This document shows, piece by piece, positions 32,816 through 44,827 of a DNA stretch of 64,000 nucleotides; the stretch's first letter is position 1, and each line of letters begins with the position of its first letter. Both the position numbers and the translations under genes were made by a program. Origin of the DNA: Cryptomeria japonica (Eukaryota; Streptophyta; Pinopsida; Cupressales; Cupressaceae); the NCBI RefSeq assembly GCF_030272615.1, contig NC_081408.1, forward strand, positions 623,532,383 through 623,596,382, in the 5' to 3' direction. Under the pieces are notes generated by a model, which saw only the letters and a program-made list of their open reading frames with translations, was not told the DNA's origin and did no database searches.

Positions 32816-35181
32816 ATGGTGGTCCCTACTTGTCAGCATCAATTTGAGTGCCAGAGAAGACATAATCAACCTCGAAACTATGAGCCAGCAGTAAGTGTTC
32901 GATCTTAAGCCTGTTTGTGTTTTCTATTTTGAATTTTTTTTATGCATTTGTCAAGTTTTTCACGTTTTTTGAGTCGGGTGTCCCAGTTTATCATGCAAAA
33001 TAGGATCCTGTCTTGTATAAGAAATTGGTAAAAATTCTTTTGTCATTTGAGCCCATTAGTTTTGTCGTTCTAGGGCCACCCATGTGTCATATGACAGGTC
33101 TGTAAAAAGACCATTTTGTCATGTAGGGTCTAAAATTTTGTCATTTGGGGTTGTTTTGTCGTACGACACCTATTCTTGACTCGTCTGAGATGCTGCTTCC
33201 CTGTGTTTTATCGTACGAAAGACAGTGAGCATTTTTGAAAGTGTAAACGTGAAAATTTGATTTTGCTTTTGACTTAGTTGGATTTGCGTGATGTTTTACT
33301 TCTCTTGTAGGCTTATTTGGAATGTTTGTCTAATGCTTCATTGTGGGGTTTTGTTGTTTGCAGGTTTTATTACCTCCTGTGTTATTTAGATGTGTGTATC
33401 CTCCCACTATGGCATTGGTGCGACATTTATCTGAGGTTGAGCAGGCTCATGTTGATTTGTGTGGCTTGACTCATCTGTTGGGATTACCCGATATTCGTGT
33501 GAACCACGGGATGCTCACGACGTTGGTAGAGAGATTTCATTCAGAGCATAATACATTTCATTTGCTAGTTGGGGAGTTGACTATCACTCCTGAGGATGTG
33601 TATAGGATCCTTCATATCCCTTTTGTTGGGGATAAGGTGGATTATGATACCGCGTTGTTACCTGGACTGCAGGCAGTCAGGCATGTCTTCGGGGATCCAG
33701 ACATTTTGACTCGTTCCATGAGTTGGGACATACTTATCAATAGATACAGTGAGGAGTATCCCCTGGCATGTGTTCTAGTAGGGTTCATTAGGTGCTTTTT
33801 GATGCCGGGCAGGGGGCAGCAGGGTTTCTAGAGCGGATGAGGCCGGATGCTAGAGAGGTTGATAGAGACCCCTCAGAGACTTGGCTGGGGCTCTTGTTTA
33901 TTGGCCCACATGTATTGGGAGATGCATGAGATCGTATACAAAGATGGGTAGAGCATGGCTACGGGGGTATACATTTTACAGGTGTGGGCTTGGGAGCACC
34001 TTCCTGTGCGCCGGCCCATAGTAGTAGACAATAGAGAGCTTGGGCAGTCGATCATTTACAGGTATGCCGGATATATCACACAGCCCCATATGGGCAAGAC
34101 AGACTTCTGGAGATGGCAGTTCGATGACCTGATAGCCATCATATGGAGACCATACAGAGGGCTCGAGTCGTGGGATGACTAACGGCTAGTTCGCAGGGAC
34201 CTGTTTGTTACATGCCCACTGATTGGGAGGTCACAGACTATTGTGGAGTGATTCATCATTTCGCGAGTGATGAGACAGTATGGCTGACCTCAGGGGATCT
34301 CGCAGGAGTATACAGCATATGCTCGATATGCAGATGAGGAGAGACAGGGATGGTCTTCACGGTTTTCATACGCATTGGCAATGCAAGAGTTGACAGGGTT
34401 ACACCACCTGAGGTGGGATTACCTAGATGATGTAGCAAATGCAGGGGTATTGCCCCAGTACAGAGATCATTTTTAGTAGCATCCATTCCCATGTTTTATA
34501 GATCCAGGCGAGCAGGCTCCTCATATTGAGGATGTTGAGGAGGATGCCCCCACACTAGCATAGGGATAGGGCCAAAGACAGGGCTAGAGGCAGGGTCAAG
34601 TACAAAGAGCTGAGACTCCACGATGAGGTAGTGGTGATCCAGGTGCTAGCAGTAGTAGGGTAACAGCTAAGGGTGGGCAGCAGAGGGGTGAGGGTGGATC
34701 CCTAGGGCTAGTGGGTGGGATGGAGGAGGAGCGAGAAGCTCCTAGATAGGTGCGATAGTGGAGAGAGGAGTAGGGTGGAGGTGGAGATGGGGGTGGAGAT
34801 GGGGGGCCTATGAGAGAGTAGGGGATAGATACTGGATGGTCAATGAGGGCACATCTTTCAGAGCTGTAGTCACAGTTGACAGTGGCATAGACTCAGCTTT
34901 CGGAGCGAGACCGACAGTTGGCTGAGATGAGGGCCAAGCGTGATCACCATATCACAGCATTGAGAGCAGAGATAAATTCTCTTCGACAGGAGGTCCTTCT
35001 CCAGAGTAGTAGGGAAACGTATTATGTAGTAGCGTATAGTGCTGTAGTTCCTGTTGCATAGTAGGTGCAACCCTATTCATAGTATATGGCCTAATGAGAG
35101 GGAGAGCGAGTGCCTCGTCAGGATCCCGACCATCAGGCTCCTCCTCCACCACCAGGTGATGAGGGACAGGGAGCGAGCTAG
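32816..35181 (+). pseudogene. Antisense gene in gypsy C: plant mobile domain protein with one intron
   Basis: Exon 1 (32816-32890) begins MVVPTCQHQFEC and ends at a GTAAGT donor. Exon 2 starts at 33364 after TTTGCAG, and the splice keeps the frame. Exon 2 has the plant mobile domain pattern: LVERFHSEHNTFHLLVGELT, ITPEDVYRILHIPFVG, LVGFIRCFLM, then LAHMYWEMHEIV, ILQVWAWEHLPV (near 33975), WRWQFDD and RVMRQYG. Low-complexity G/R/E text follows, then a coiled coil (ERDRQLAEMRAKRDHHITAL, near 34900-34960) and a proline-rich tail ending at TAG 35179. From 33364 to 35181 the reading frame never shifts. Damage is by ten or more stop codons, most of them TAG (for example 33829 and 33949; TGA at 33838). 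PMD proteins are found in transposons and in plant silencing factors. The role here is unknown. Confidence 0.75.
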
Positions 35182-36640
35182 ATGATTTATTTTTGTAGCT
35201 CGGATATTTTTTGTAGACACGCCCATTTTTTGTAGCCTATACGATTCTTTCTCCGATGGGAGTTTGTACATGTCTTTCGACATCATTTTGTACTCTTATA
35301 TTTGGCATGATATATATACAAGATCCGATTTGACTTCATCATACTTGTGTTGATTCTCTTATGAGATGTCCTCTATATGCTTTATTCTATATGTATGCAT
35401 TTATTTTTAGCATGAATGTATGAATGCAAATGGAATATGAATGCTTATTTTTGTTTCTTTTCATATGCAAATAAATGATAATGCGAATGAGTAATGAGTG
35501 CAGTTTTTTTTGTTTGTTTTTCTGTGCAATAAGATGAATGTAAATGAATGATAATGAATGTATGAATCTGTATTAAATGCTCATGTATGCAACTAAACAT
35601 CTCAAAACACAAGTACTCGATCGGAGAAATGATGAAAAGAGACCACTTAGTGAAGAAATGATGATGCTCCAACTCTCATTCAAAGGATAAAGAGAAAGCA
35701 TTGTTACTATACCGAAATCACTCTAAATTTACAAGATGCAGAATGAAATGCAAAATGAGATGCAACCTAAACCTAGTCACTGGATTTGAACAACTTAATT
35801 TTCATCATTGAGCATTTTACAATTATAGTAGGCAGATTAAAGTTCCTTGTTGTTCATGTGCAATATTAATTATCTTGTCCGCAGTGACCCTTTTTTCGTT
35901 CATATCCTTGGACAAATTATGCATGGATGTGAATTGCACAATGAAGAAATTCTCTCAAAATAGACAAATAAATGATATGGAACCTCCCTATAGCATTCAA
36001 ATAAGCGGAGTTGAGGTATGTGAGGTATTTCACCTTGATGTGAAGGCTCTTATCACAGGCACCCATCTAATTTAGATATTTCCAGATCATTGGGATCATT
36101 CCTTCAAGCAGAAAACAAAGAAGATATTATGCCCCCAATCCTTGCTCCTCTTAGTCAAGATAGACTTCCTCGAGTTACTCAGAGGGATAATAATCGAAAA
36201 CTAATATAAAAGACAACACACAAAGAAAATTTTCATTCATAGCTCAAACTTCTTAGTGATTGTTTTTCGTTATGTTGTTTTGCATGTTAACTCAGTGATA
36301 AAACTCTTCAGTAGTCAGTTTTAATTCAGAGTGGACGACCAGGTTTCACTGACGTAAGGTTGACTTGGTTGATATTGCTTAGGACATGTAATGTGCTCTT
36401 GTCAATTAGCCTAAGACTAGGACAATGATTGGTTTCAAGCCATGAGGGTTCCAGCGAACTAGGATGTCATAAAAGTGACTGAAATATGTACAAGCGAAAG
36501 CAAACTATGCAGGAAAGTGGAAATTCCAATGTTGCGTTGATAGATGGAGCGCTCGAGTACAAGAGGCGCTTATTTACCAGGTTTTCACCTTCTTGGCAGA
36601 GATTCATTTTTATTTTTTTACCAAGGTGCCTGTTTACCAG
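35182..36640. other. Non-coding region between the convergent antisense gene and integrase
   Basis: Holds TGTAG-rich sequence just after the antisense stop, then 35350-35600 with many ATGAATG steps (a loose microsatellite), then ordinary AT-rich DNA. No gene was recognised. It should contain the 3' end of the antisense transcript and part of the sense transcript. Confidence 0.5.
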
Positions 36641-36710
36641 GTTTTCACCAGGGCATTTTCTCTTCTTTTTCCTTTTTTTTTTCTTCTGTTTTTCTTTTTC
36701 TCTTTTTTTT

Positions 36711-36930
36711 TAATTTCTTTAGGACTTTTTCTAATTTTTTATGATATCTTTAGGACTTTTTCCGATTTTTTTTTTTTATGATTTCTTCAGGACTTTTTCC
36801 GATTTTTATGATTTCTTCAGGACTTTTTCTGATTTTTATGATTTCTTTAAGACATTTTCTGATTTTTATGATTTTTTCAAGACATTTTCTGATGTTTATG
36901 ATTTCTTCAGGACCTTTTCCGCTGTAAAAG
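36711..36930. repeat. 30-base minisatellite, about seven copies
   Basis: Units of the form CAGGACTTTTTCTGATTTTTATGATTTCTT-like sequence, 29-30 bases each, partly with AGACATTTT in place of GGACTTTTT. The array lies just downstream of the integrase stop codon on the minus strand. Confidence 0.85.
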
Positions 36931-36950
36931 TTGCTAGAGTAGAGAATTTT

Positions 36951-38100
36951 TTAAGTGAAGAATTTCTTCAGATGGATGGTGTTGATCGGTTTGTGGAGTT
37001 GTTCTCCTTCCGATGTTGAGAGTTGATAGGCACCAGAGCCAAAAGCTACAGTAATGATATAGGGACCCAGCTAGTTGGGTTCAAACTTCCCTTTGTTATC
37101 TCAAAACTGTTGATTTCTAGGATTATCTCCTAGAACTAAGTCACCAACCTAAAATTCTTGGTGTTGAACTTTCTTGTTATGTCCTTTGGAAATTCTCTTT
37201 TGATACACTCTGAGATGATCAAATGCCACTTGTCGACGCTCATTGAGCAATTTGAGCTCTTGCAATCTAGATATTCTATAGTCTTCATCAGTAAAAAGAC
37301 CTTGCAAGGAAACTCTTAGAGATGGTATTTCTACTTCAATAGGTAATACTGCTTGGGACCCATACACCAAAGAAAAAGGTGTAGCCCTAGTAGGTGTTCT
37401 GATACTTGTTCTATAAGCCCAAAGTGCAGGATTGAGCTATAGATGCCAATCCTTCCCAGATTTCTTCACTATTTTGTGCAAGATAGTCAGTAGGTTTTTG
37501 TTAGATGCCTCTGCTTGTCCATTACCTTGAGGGTAATATACTGAAGACTAGTGTTGTTTGATTTTAAATTTCTCACAGAGTTCATCTAGATCTTTATTCT
37601 TAAACTGTCCTCCATTGTCTGTTATAATTGATGAAGGTATACCATTTCTGCAGATGATATAGTTAAGAATAAACAGAGCTACTTGTTTTCTGGTTGCCTT
37701 GATGAGTGGAACTTCTTCTACCCACTTAGTGAAGTACTCAGTGGTAGTGATAATAAATCTATGTCCATTAGATGATTCAGGATATATTTGGCCTATCAGA
37801 TCGAATGCCCACTGTTGGAAGGGCCAGTGTGTCACAAAGGGTATGAGATCCCTTGCCAGAGCGTGTATAAGGTGCCCATGCAACTGACACTTTTCATAGG
37901 TTTTAGCAAATTTTATAGCTTCTTTCTCCATGTCTGGCCAATAGTAGCTAGTCCTTAGTAGTTTTTGTGCTAAAGTTAGACCATTTGAATGAGATCTGCA
38001 AACACCTTCATGAACTTCAGATAATGCGCGTTGAGACTCCTCAGTTTCTAGACATCTAAGCAAAGTATTATTTAAACCTCACCTAAATAGGTCATTAGCA
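36951..38100 (-). pseudogene. Gypsy C integrase
   Basis: The zinc domain has the histidine block HEGVCRSHSNG, but KTYEKCQLHG where a CxxC pair is expected, so one zinc cysteine has become tyrosine. The core keeps FDLIGQIYPES (first D), IITDNGGQFKN (second D) and, after a stop, PQGNGQAEASNK with the glutamate (near 37500). The C-terminal part has VYGSQAVLPIEVEIPS and finally GPYIITVAFGSGAYQL...INTIHLKKFFT before TAA at 36951. Stops interrupt at least five places. Integrase would insert the element DNA. Confidence 0.85.
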
Positions 38101-38312
38101 ATGATGACATACTGTGACGCATTTTGGATTAGGTTCCTTTTTTCATTTCGAGAAAGATTAGCAGGGACGACTTGGTCACGTAGATAAGAGAAAATGTGGC
38201 TATAACAAGATGAGTCATGTCCAATAATAGAACAGACTACCTAGGACTCAGGAGAATCATAGGCAGGGTAATGTAACTCTTCCACTAGGAATTCAAAGTG
38301 AAAATTAGACTC

Positions 38313-40233
38313 CTATAGCTGTGGTATAGATGCCAAAGTAGCCATTGCATCTGCTACTCTATTTGTTGTTCTGGGGATCTGCTGAAATGATACAGAGGTA
38401 AAATATTTCTTGAGGTCATCCACCATCCTCTTGTAAAGGCATCGGTTTCTCATCTTTTGTCTGATATAGGTCATTAATCTGGTTGATAATGAGTTGAGAA
38501 TCTCCATAGATGTGTAATTCCACGATCATCCACTCAATGGCCAGTTTGATCCCATTTACCAAAGCTTCATATTCTACAATGTTGTTTGTGCAAGGGAAGA
38601 GAAGTTTGTAAGCTTTTGGAATTGAGTATTTCTGGGGAGTAATAAATAGTATACCGGCACCAGAACCATGTTGAGTAAAAGACCCATCAAAGAACATCTT
38701 CCATGATTTTTCAGTAAGGTGCATGATTGATTCATCTGGGAATTCTATATGCAGAGGTTGATCATCTTCCAGTGGAGCTTCAACAAGTTGGTCTGCAATA
38801 ACCTGTCCTTTGATGGTTGTACGTTCCACATATTTAATGTCAAATTCTGTAAGGACCATGACCCATTTGGCCAGTCTTCCTGTAAGCGTTGCTTTACTAA
38901 GAAGATACTTGAGTGGATCAATCTTGGCTACCAGCATAATAGAGTGTGCCAACATATAATGCCTTAATTTTTGTGATGCAAAGACCAAAGCTAAGCATGC
39001 TTTCTCTATTATAGTATAATTCATTTCATATGACACCAATGTTCTACTGATATAATAGATAGCTCATTCCTTTTTATTATCATCCTGTTGTGCCAGAAGT
39101 GCCCCCAGTGAAGTATCCATAGCTGATATGTACAGGATCATTGGCTTAACTTGAATCGGTGGCATTAATATGGGTGGATTAGAAATATATTCTTTGATTT
39201 GTTGTAAATGTCGTTCACAATCTTCATCTCGGTTGTATTGAATCCCTTTCCTTAATACCTTCGTGAAGGGTTGAGCTTTGTCAGCTAGCTCAGATATAAA
39301 ACACCTTATTGATTGAAGACAGCCCTGTAAACTTCTCATCTGACTGATATTCTTTGGTGGAGGCATTTCCATTATAGCTTGGACCTTTTTAGGGTCAACC
39401 TCAATTCCTTTTTTGGATATTATGTACCCAAGAAATTTTCCTGATGTTACCCTAAATGCACATTTCTTTGGATTTAAGTGGAGCTTGAATCTTTCCATTC
39501 GATCTAATATGAGGCCTAGCTCTTGAATGTGTGTATATTTATTTATAGTTTTTACCAGGGTGTCATCAACATAATCTTCCATGTTTTTATGCATCATATC
39601 ATGGAAAATAGTGGTTACTACTCTTTGGTAAGTTGCTCCTGCGTTCTTTAGACCAAATGGCATAACATTCCAGTAGAAGGTTCCCCATGCACATGTGAAA
39701 GTTGTCTTCTCTTGATCTTCAGGTGCTATCTTGATCTGATTGTAATCAGAGAATCCATCCATTAATGAATACATCTCATATCCAACAGTCATATCTACTA
39801 TCATGTCAATTTTGGGCAATGGAAAATCATCTTTTGGACATGTCTTGTTGAGATCCTTGAAATCTGTGCAAACTCTATTAGATTTGTCTGCTTTTGATAT
39901 AGGTACTATGTTAGATATCCATTCTGCGTAGTCTATAGCTCTGATAAACCCAACTTTTAGCAATTTCTCTAGTTCAACCTTGACTAGTAGTGCCACATGA
40001 GGATGCATCTTTCAGAGTTTTTGTTTGACTGGTTTAACTCCTAGCATAATAGAGAGATGATGCATGATGAGATCAGGATCTAGTCCTGGCATATCTAAGT
40101 ATGTCCATGCAAAGTTGATCTTCTTTTCTAAAAACAGATTGCTGAAATCTTTGCTGAAATCTTTTAACTCTTCTGCTGATAGTGATTGAGCTAAATGAAT
40201 GATATGCAGTATCTCTGGACTCCCAATGTTCAC
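38313..40233 (-). pseudogene. Gypsy C reverse transcriptase, RNase H and second RNase H
   Basis: The RT includes LLKVGFIRAIDYAEWISNIV, CTDFKDLNKTCPKDDFPLP, YSLMDGFSDYNQIKIAPEDQ, MPFGLKNAGATYQR and the catalytic MEDYVDDTLVKT (near 39565). The first RNase H is weakened (LYISAMDTSLGALLAQQDD, then YTIIEKACLALVFASQKLRHY). The second is recognisable by FFDGSFTQHGSGAGILF, NNIVEYEALVNGI and IYGDSQLIINQI, which keep the D-E-D residues. The tandem RNase H arrangement assigns the element to Tat. Stops near 39062 and 40010 separate the open blocks. Confidence 0.88.
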
Positions 40234-41880
40234 TGGCTAAGTTGGCTCAATCAACATAGAAGATCTCTCCTCGAAGTGACTTGGTAGTATATCAAGTATC
40301 TCACCTTCAGGCGCCTCAGAGAGGTTTTCACCCTTAGGTTTGTCCTTTATTTTCTCTTTTTTAGAGTCTGACACCACCACAATGTGGTTTTCGCCATCAG
40401 ATCTTTTATTCTTATTTTTCTTGTTTTTGCAACTAAGATACTTGATATCCACTTCAGTCATGTTTTCATTATGTTCGCTAGTGGAAGAGTACATGGGTTC
40501 AACTGCATTGAGGTAGTCGGCTAGTGTATAGTCATTGGAAAAGGTAGGGACACTCAAGGGTTGATTATAAAGAGTACAATCAATCAGTTTCAGATTTATT
40601 AAAGATAAGGTTGGAACAGGCTCAAGGGAGTGCATGGTATTATCATCATGACTTTAGACCGACCAGTCAAGTTCTAGAAGACTACCTTGCGTATGTGTCT
40701 CGAGACCAAGAAGAGTTACGACATGATTATTATCATTCATGTTAGTATTTATTGGACTTAATTCAACCAAACTACTTCCAGTGTCGTCATCTACTTTAGA
40801 CTGGGTTACATATTGTGGTATAATAGTAGACAATATTTCATCATTCATGACAGAGTAGTGATAATGTGTTGTTGAATAGTTGTTGTCATAGATAGAGCTC
40901 CTGTCTGAGCCATCAGAGTCATAGGATGAAGTTGTTGACTCATCTTCAAGTGGTTTAGTGAAGGCATATATAGTATCAACACCCACATCCTTGATGTTGC
41001 AAGTTCCTTCGCGATTTGGTTCATTGATTGCTTGCATTTGACACACTTGTGGACATGACTTTAATGGTTCTGTTAACCCCTGTCGTCTATTCCATTCAGC
41101 TTCTTCTGGACTGATGACTGGTTCTCTTGCTCTAGCTTCTAGTTCTTCTTGTGTGGTTCTATACTTGATTTGTCCTATCTCATTAGGAGGATTGGTAGGT
41201 GAAGGACTTGTTTGTGTCCTTTCTTTCTTCAGTTGTCAGTCATAGTCTTCTTCTCGTTTTAATCTAATTTCTTCTATTTCCTTTTGCATTCTTAGGCATA
41301 TCAGCTCTTGTGCATCATCTGCGGTATCCCTGAGTTCTTCAAGTGTTTCTATAGTAGATGTATCTGAGATGTGATCTGGACCCCATTCATACTCATTTGA
41401 ATCAGTTTCTGAGTCATCTACTTGTTGTCTGCCAGTATATGTGACCGGAATGTTCAGTGGTGCAAACAATTCTCTGATTCTGTATATTTCATCTCTCATA
41501 TCCTCTGGGGTGTCTACTTCATGTGGTATCATAGCTGATACAACTGGAACTTGATTACCATCTGTTTCCTTTCCCTGGGTGGGCAATTCTTTTTGTTCAC
41601 CATCACATTCCTCCTGAGTTTGTTGAGTATCAATTTCTTGTGCTATTAAAGGTAGTACTTTTTTCTTCTATTTACGTTGATGGCGAGATGTGTGCTTCTG
41701 ATCTGATGACTTTCTTGGATCATATCCCAGTCCATCTTTATCATTGGTCGACTTAGTTTCTAACTGAATAGGTTCAACAATACCTTTTTGACATTTGCCA
41801 AGAGGACCAGTACCTGAATATCCCATGTGTTGAAGCATCTTATAGCCTGGACCATATTATGTTGGAGAAATCTCACAATG
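40234..41880 (-). pseudogene. Gypsy C protease-RT linker region
   Basis: A decayed continuation of the polyprotein. Open pieces 40237-40635, 40654-41046 and 41236-41586 are rich in acidic residues, serine and threonine, and carry no catalytic motif. One piece has YTLADYLNAVEPMYSS, which I cannot assign. In Ogre elements a long segment and an intron lie in this place; I see no clear splice pair. Confidence 0.6.
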
Positions 41881-44827
41881 TCATATTTCTTTATCTGCAT
41901 TGTCTTCTTTGAAGGGCGATTTAAGGACATCATCCCCTTCTATTTCACCTGCAAGAGAAGTAGAGGACTGTATAAAAGTGCCATCATAAATGACTTTTGG
42001 AGTTGAAGTTTGTGGCCTCATGCCCTCTAATGGTTTTCCCGACTGTCTTGGTGATGGAGGAAGAGATGTTAGTGAGAGTATAGGCTCTATCTTGTAACCA
42101 TCCATGCCAGTGTTTGTGATTCTCAGTTTCTTTTCCAAATCTTTCAGCAAAGATTCTAAATTCTTAGCTGCAGAAGCTGCTCTATTATTAGGAACAAAAG
42201 CATTAGCACCCTGTGTTAATGCATTGCAAGTATATCTTGTATCGGCAGCAATATTGACTTCAACTCCATTATAGGGAAACTTCAGGCATTGATGATACGT
42301 AGATGGTACTACTTTCATTTCATGAATCCATGGCCTACCCAATAAGATGTATGAAAGATGAAGATCCAAGACTTGAAAAATGACATCTCTCTCCACAGGT
42401 CCTACTCTGATTGGTAATGATACAAGTCCCTTAGAAGTTCTTTCCTCTTCATGATAAGCCTTGATTGTTATCTTCTTTGTTGGATCAATAACATTTTCAG
42501 AGAATCCCAGCTGTGTTAATTGACTGTAAGTACAAATATTCAACCCAACACCTCCATCTATCAAAACACATTTAACACGGTATTTATGGATCATGGCTTC
42601 AATGTGCAATGGTTGGTTATGTGGGTGACTCAGTGAATTATCATCTTCTTCAGAGAATGTGAGATAATGAGGTGAAGTCAAGTGACCTACCATAGACTGA
42701 AACCGATCTACATCCAAATCTTTAGGGACACAGGTGGTAAGTAGAACCTTGTCCAGGACCTCTCTATGAGCAGAAGAGATCTTAAGCAATTCCAAAATGG
42801 AGATTTGAGCATTGGTTCTCTTCAATTGTTCGACAATACTGTAACTAGGAGAAGATGATGAAGCCAGTTGTTTTGATTTGGCCACGATTGTGTCTGTTTG
42901 TCTATTTGGTAGATTTGATGTTGTTTGATCGAATGTTGAGGAATTAGCTGCTGGGAGTGTAATTTTCCTTTGAGTGCGAGTCACAACATTAGTGTTTTGT
43001 GCTTGAGTTTGGTGATCTTGGACTATAATCACATTGCAATGTTCAGTGTGAATAGATTCAATCATGTTGATCACGTTATCATTGCTACTGTAGGTATAAT
43101 TGACTCTAGCTCCTCCTTTGGATTTTGAGGAATCTCCTTGTTCGTACGTGGGTAAGGGATCTTTAAAGGCCTTATGATCAGCTTTAGTTGCATGATTTCC
43201 AACAACGATCTTGCCTGCATCAATGAGATCTTGGATTTCATGTCGGAGTTTCATGCAGTGGTTTATGTTATGTCCCTTGTTCCGATGGTAGTCATAGTAC
43301 TCATTTTCTCTCCACCATTTAGGTCTAATTTCTGGGTCATATGGTCAGGAATTGTCTGGCAATGTTATCAGATTATTTGCCAATAAATTTTTAAAAGCCG
43401 ATTCATATGACTCATCTAGAGGAGTAAACTCACGCTTAGGCTTTGAGACCCAAGGTTTGTCTTTAAACCACTCTCTTGTTTTCTTTTGGGGGATTCTCTA
43501 TTGTAGTTTCAGTTGCCTTGAGTGCTTGTGTGCCATTGGCCAAGTTAAATATTGTGGATTTTTTTTTTGCTTGAACAGTATCTACCACTCCATCACTAAC
43601 AATGTTCTTGTTGCTGTCTTTACAATATTTCCAGTATTTACTCTTTTCTTTAGAGCTAGAACCTTGCGATGTTTCTTTCCAAAGTGATATATCTCCCTTT
43701 TTGATAAGCACGTCTTCCATTCTGAGGGCATTATCTACCATTTGTTGAATGAAGGGTGTACTTGCATCTAGACACTGTATTTCAATTCAGGGACTAAGTT
43801 GTTGACAAAGATACCCATTTTCTCAAGATCTGGGATAGTCCGTGAATATCTAGAGAACATCTTTCTCCATCGTTGGAGGAAAGTGAGAAAGGGTTCTCCT
43901 GTCTTTTATCTGGTATTGCAAAGCTCTATCATGGTGATGAATGTTGTATGAGTATTGTTGTAAAAATAGTTGGATTAGTTCTTCAAACATTTTTATTCCT
44001 TTGGGTAGGCTTGCGAACCATTCCATTGCTTGACCCCCTAAACTCCTTGGGAAAAGGCGCATGAGGTATGTTTGATCATGCATAAACTCCATACAAGTGA
44101 CACAAAACTCTCTGACATGATCTTGAGGATCTGACGTACCATCATACTTGTCAAATTTTGGGATCTCAACTCGTGAAGGAAATGGAGACATGTAAAGGTT
44201 TTTGTCAAATGGGAATGGGCATATTGTGACCAAAGAATATTGTTTTGGCATTTTATCTTTGTTTTCTATTCTCGTGACTGCAGTTTGTAATGCTTGCATC
44301 TGTTTGCTCATTTTTTCCCATGGTGTATCTTCCTCTTTAGCAACGAGGGTCTCCACATTATAACCAGTAGGGAGTTTCGCACCTTGTTTTGCTAATTCTA
44401 GGAAAGGGAGTTTCGCACCTTGTTTTGCTAATTCTAGGAAATAGTCTTCTTCTTCCCTAGCCATGATGAACTTCATTATTTTCCAGAATTCTTTATCATT
44501 CTAACATCTATGTATTTCATCTTTAGGAGGTTCAGGAAGCTCAGATTCAATTGATGAATCACTGTCAGTGGCATGATTGCTGAAATCTTCGTGAGTGTTT
44601 CATTTACTGGCTTCTCTTTCTTGCCTTTCTCTAGACATGGTGGGAGATAAGGACTGACCAAAGATTAGTATATCATAAACTGGTATCTGTGATGAGGACG
44701 GTATCTGTGATGAGGATAGTTTATTTTAAAAAGGATTTTCTTTGTAAAACAGATTGTCGTTGGTTGAAAAGGGTGTCTCTTTTTCTTTGTCTCTTTTGTT
44801 GCGAGAGTTTCTGGTTTCAACAGGCAT
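41881..44827 (-). pseudogene. Gypsy C gag and protease
   Basis: The likely start is ATG 44827 (MPVETRNSRNKRDKEKET). Gag core: FPSRVEIPKFDKYDGTSDPQ, HVREFCVTCMEF, RLFPRSLGGQAMEWFASLP, FLQQYSYNI. A zinc-knuckle-like end reads EYYDYHRNKGHNINHC (near 43275), with the first cysteine changed to tyrosine. The protease follows: KCVLIDGGVGLNICT (near 42565-42525; DGG in place of DSG/DTG) and SYILLGRPWIHEM. From 43254 down to 41881 the frame is open for 457 codons. Upstream there are stops and one frame change. An exact 36-base duplication (44370-44441) repeats LELAKQGAKLP. Confidence 0.85.
44370..44441. repeat. Exact 36-base tandem duplication within gag
   Basis: 44370-44405 and 44406-44441 are identical. 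Being a multiple of three it leaves the Gag frame intact. A second short duplication (GGTATCTGTGATGAGGA, near 44674-44706) lies upstream. Confidence 0.9.

Noticed and set aside
32816-35181. Host plant mobile domain gene interrupted by nothing
   Set aside because: It lies wholly inside gypsy C between integrase and 3' LTR, and element B has its first exon at the same internal place, so it belongs to the elements.
36486-37019. Phenylalanine-rich repeating peptides
   Set aside because: Product of the T-rich 30-base minisatellite downstream of the integrase stop.
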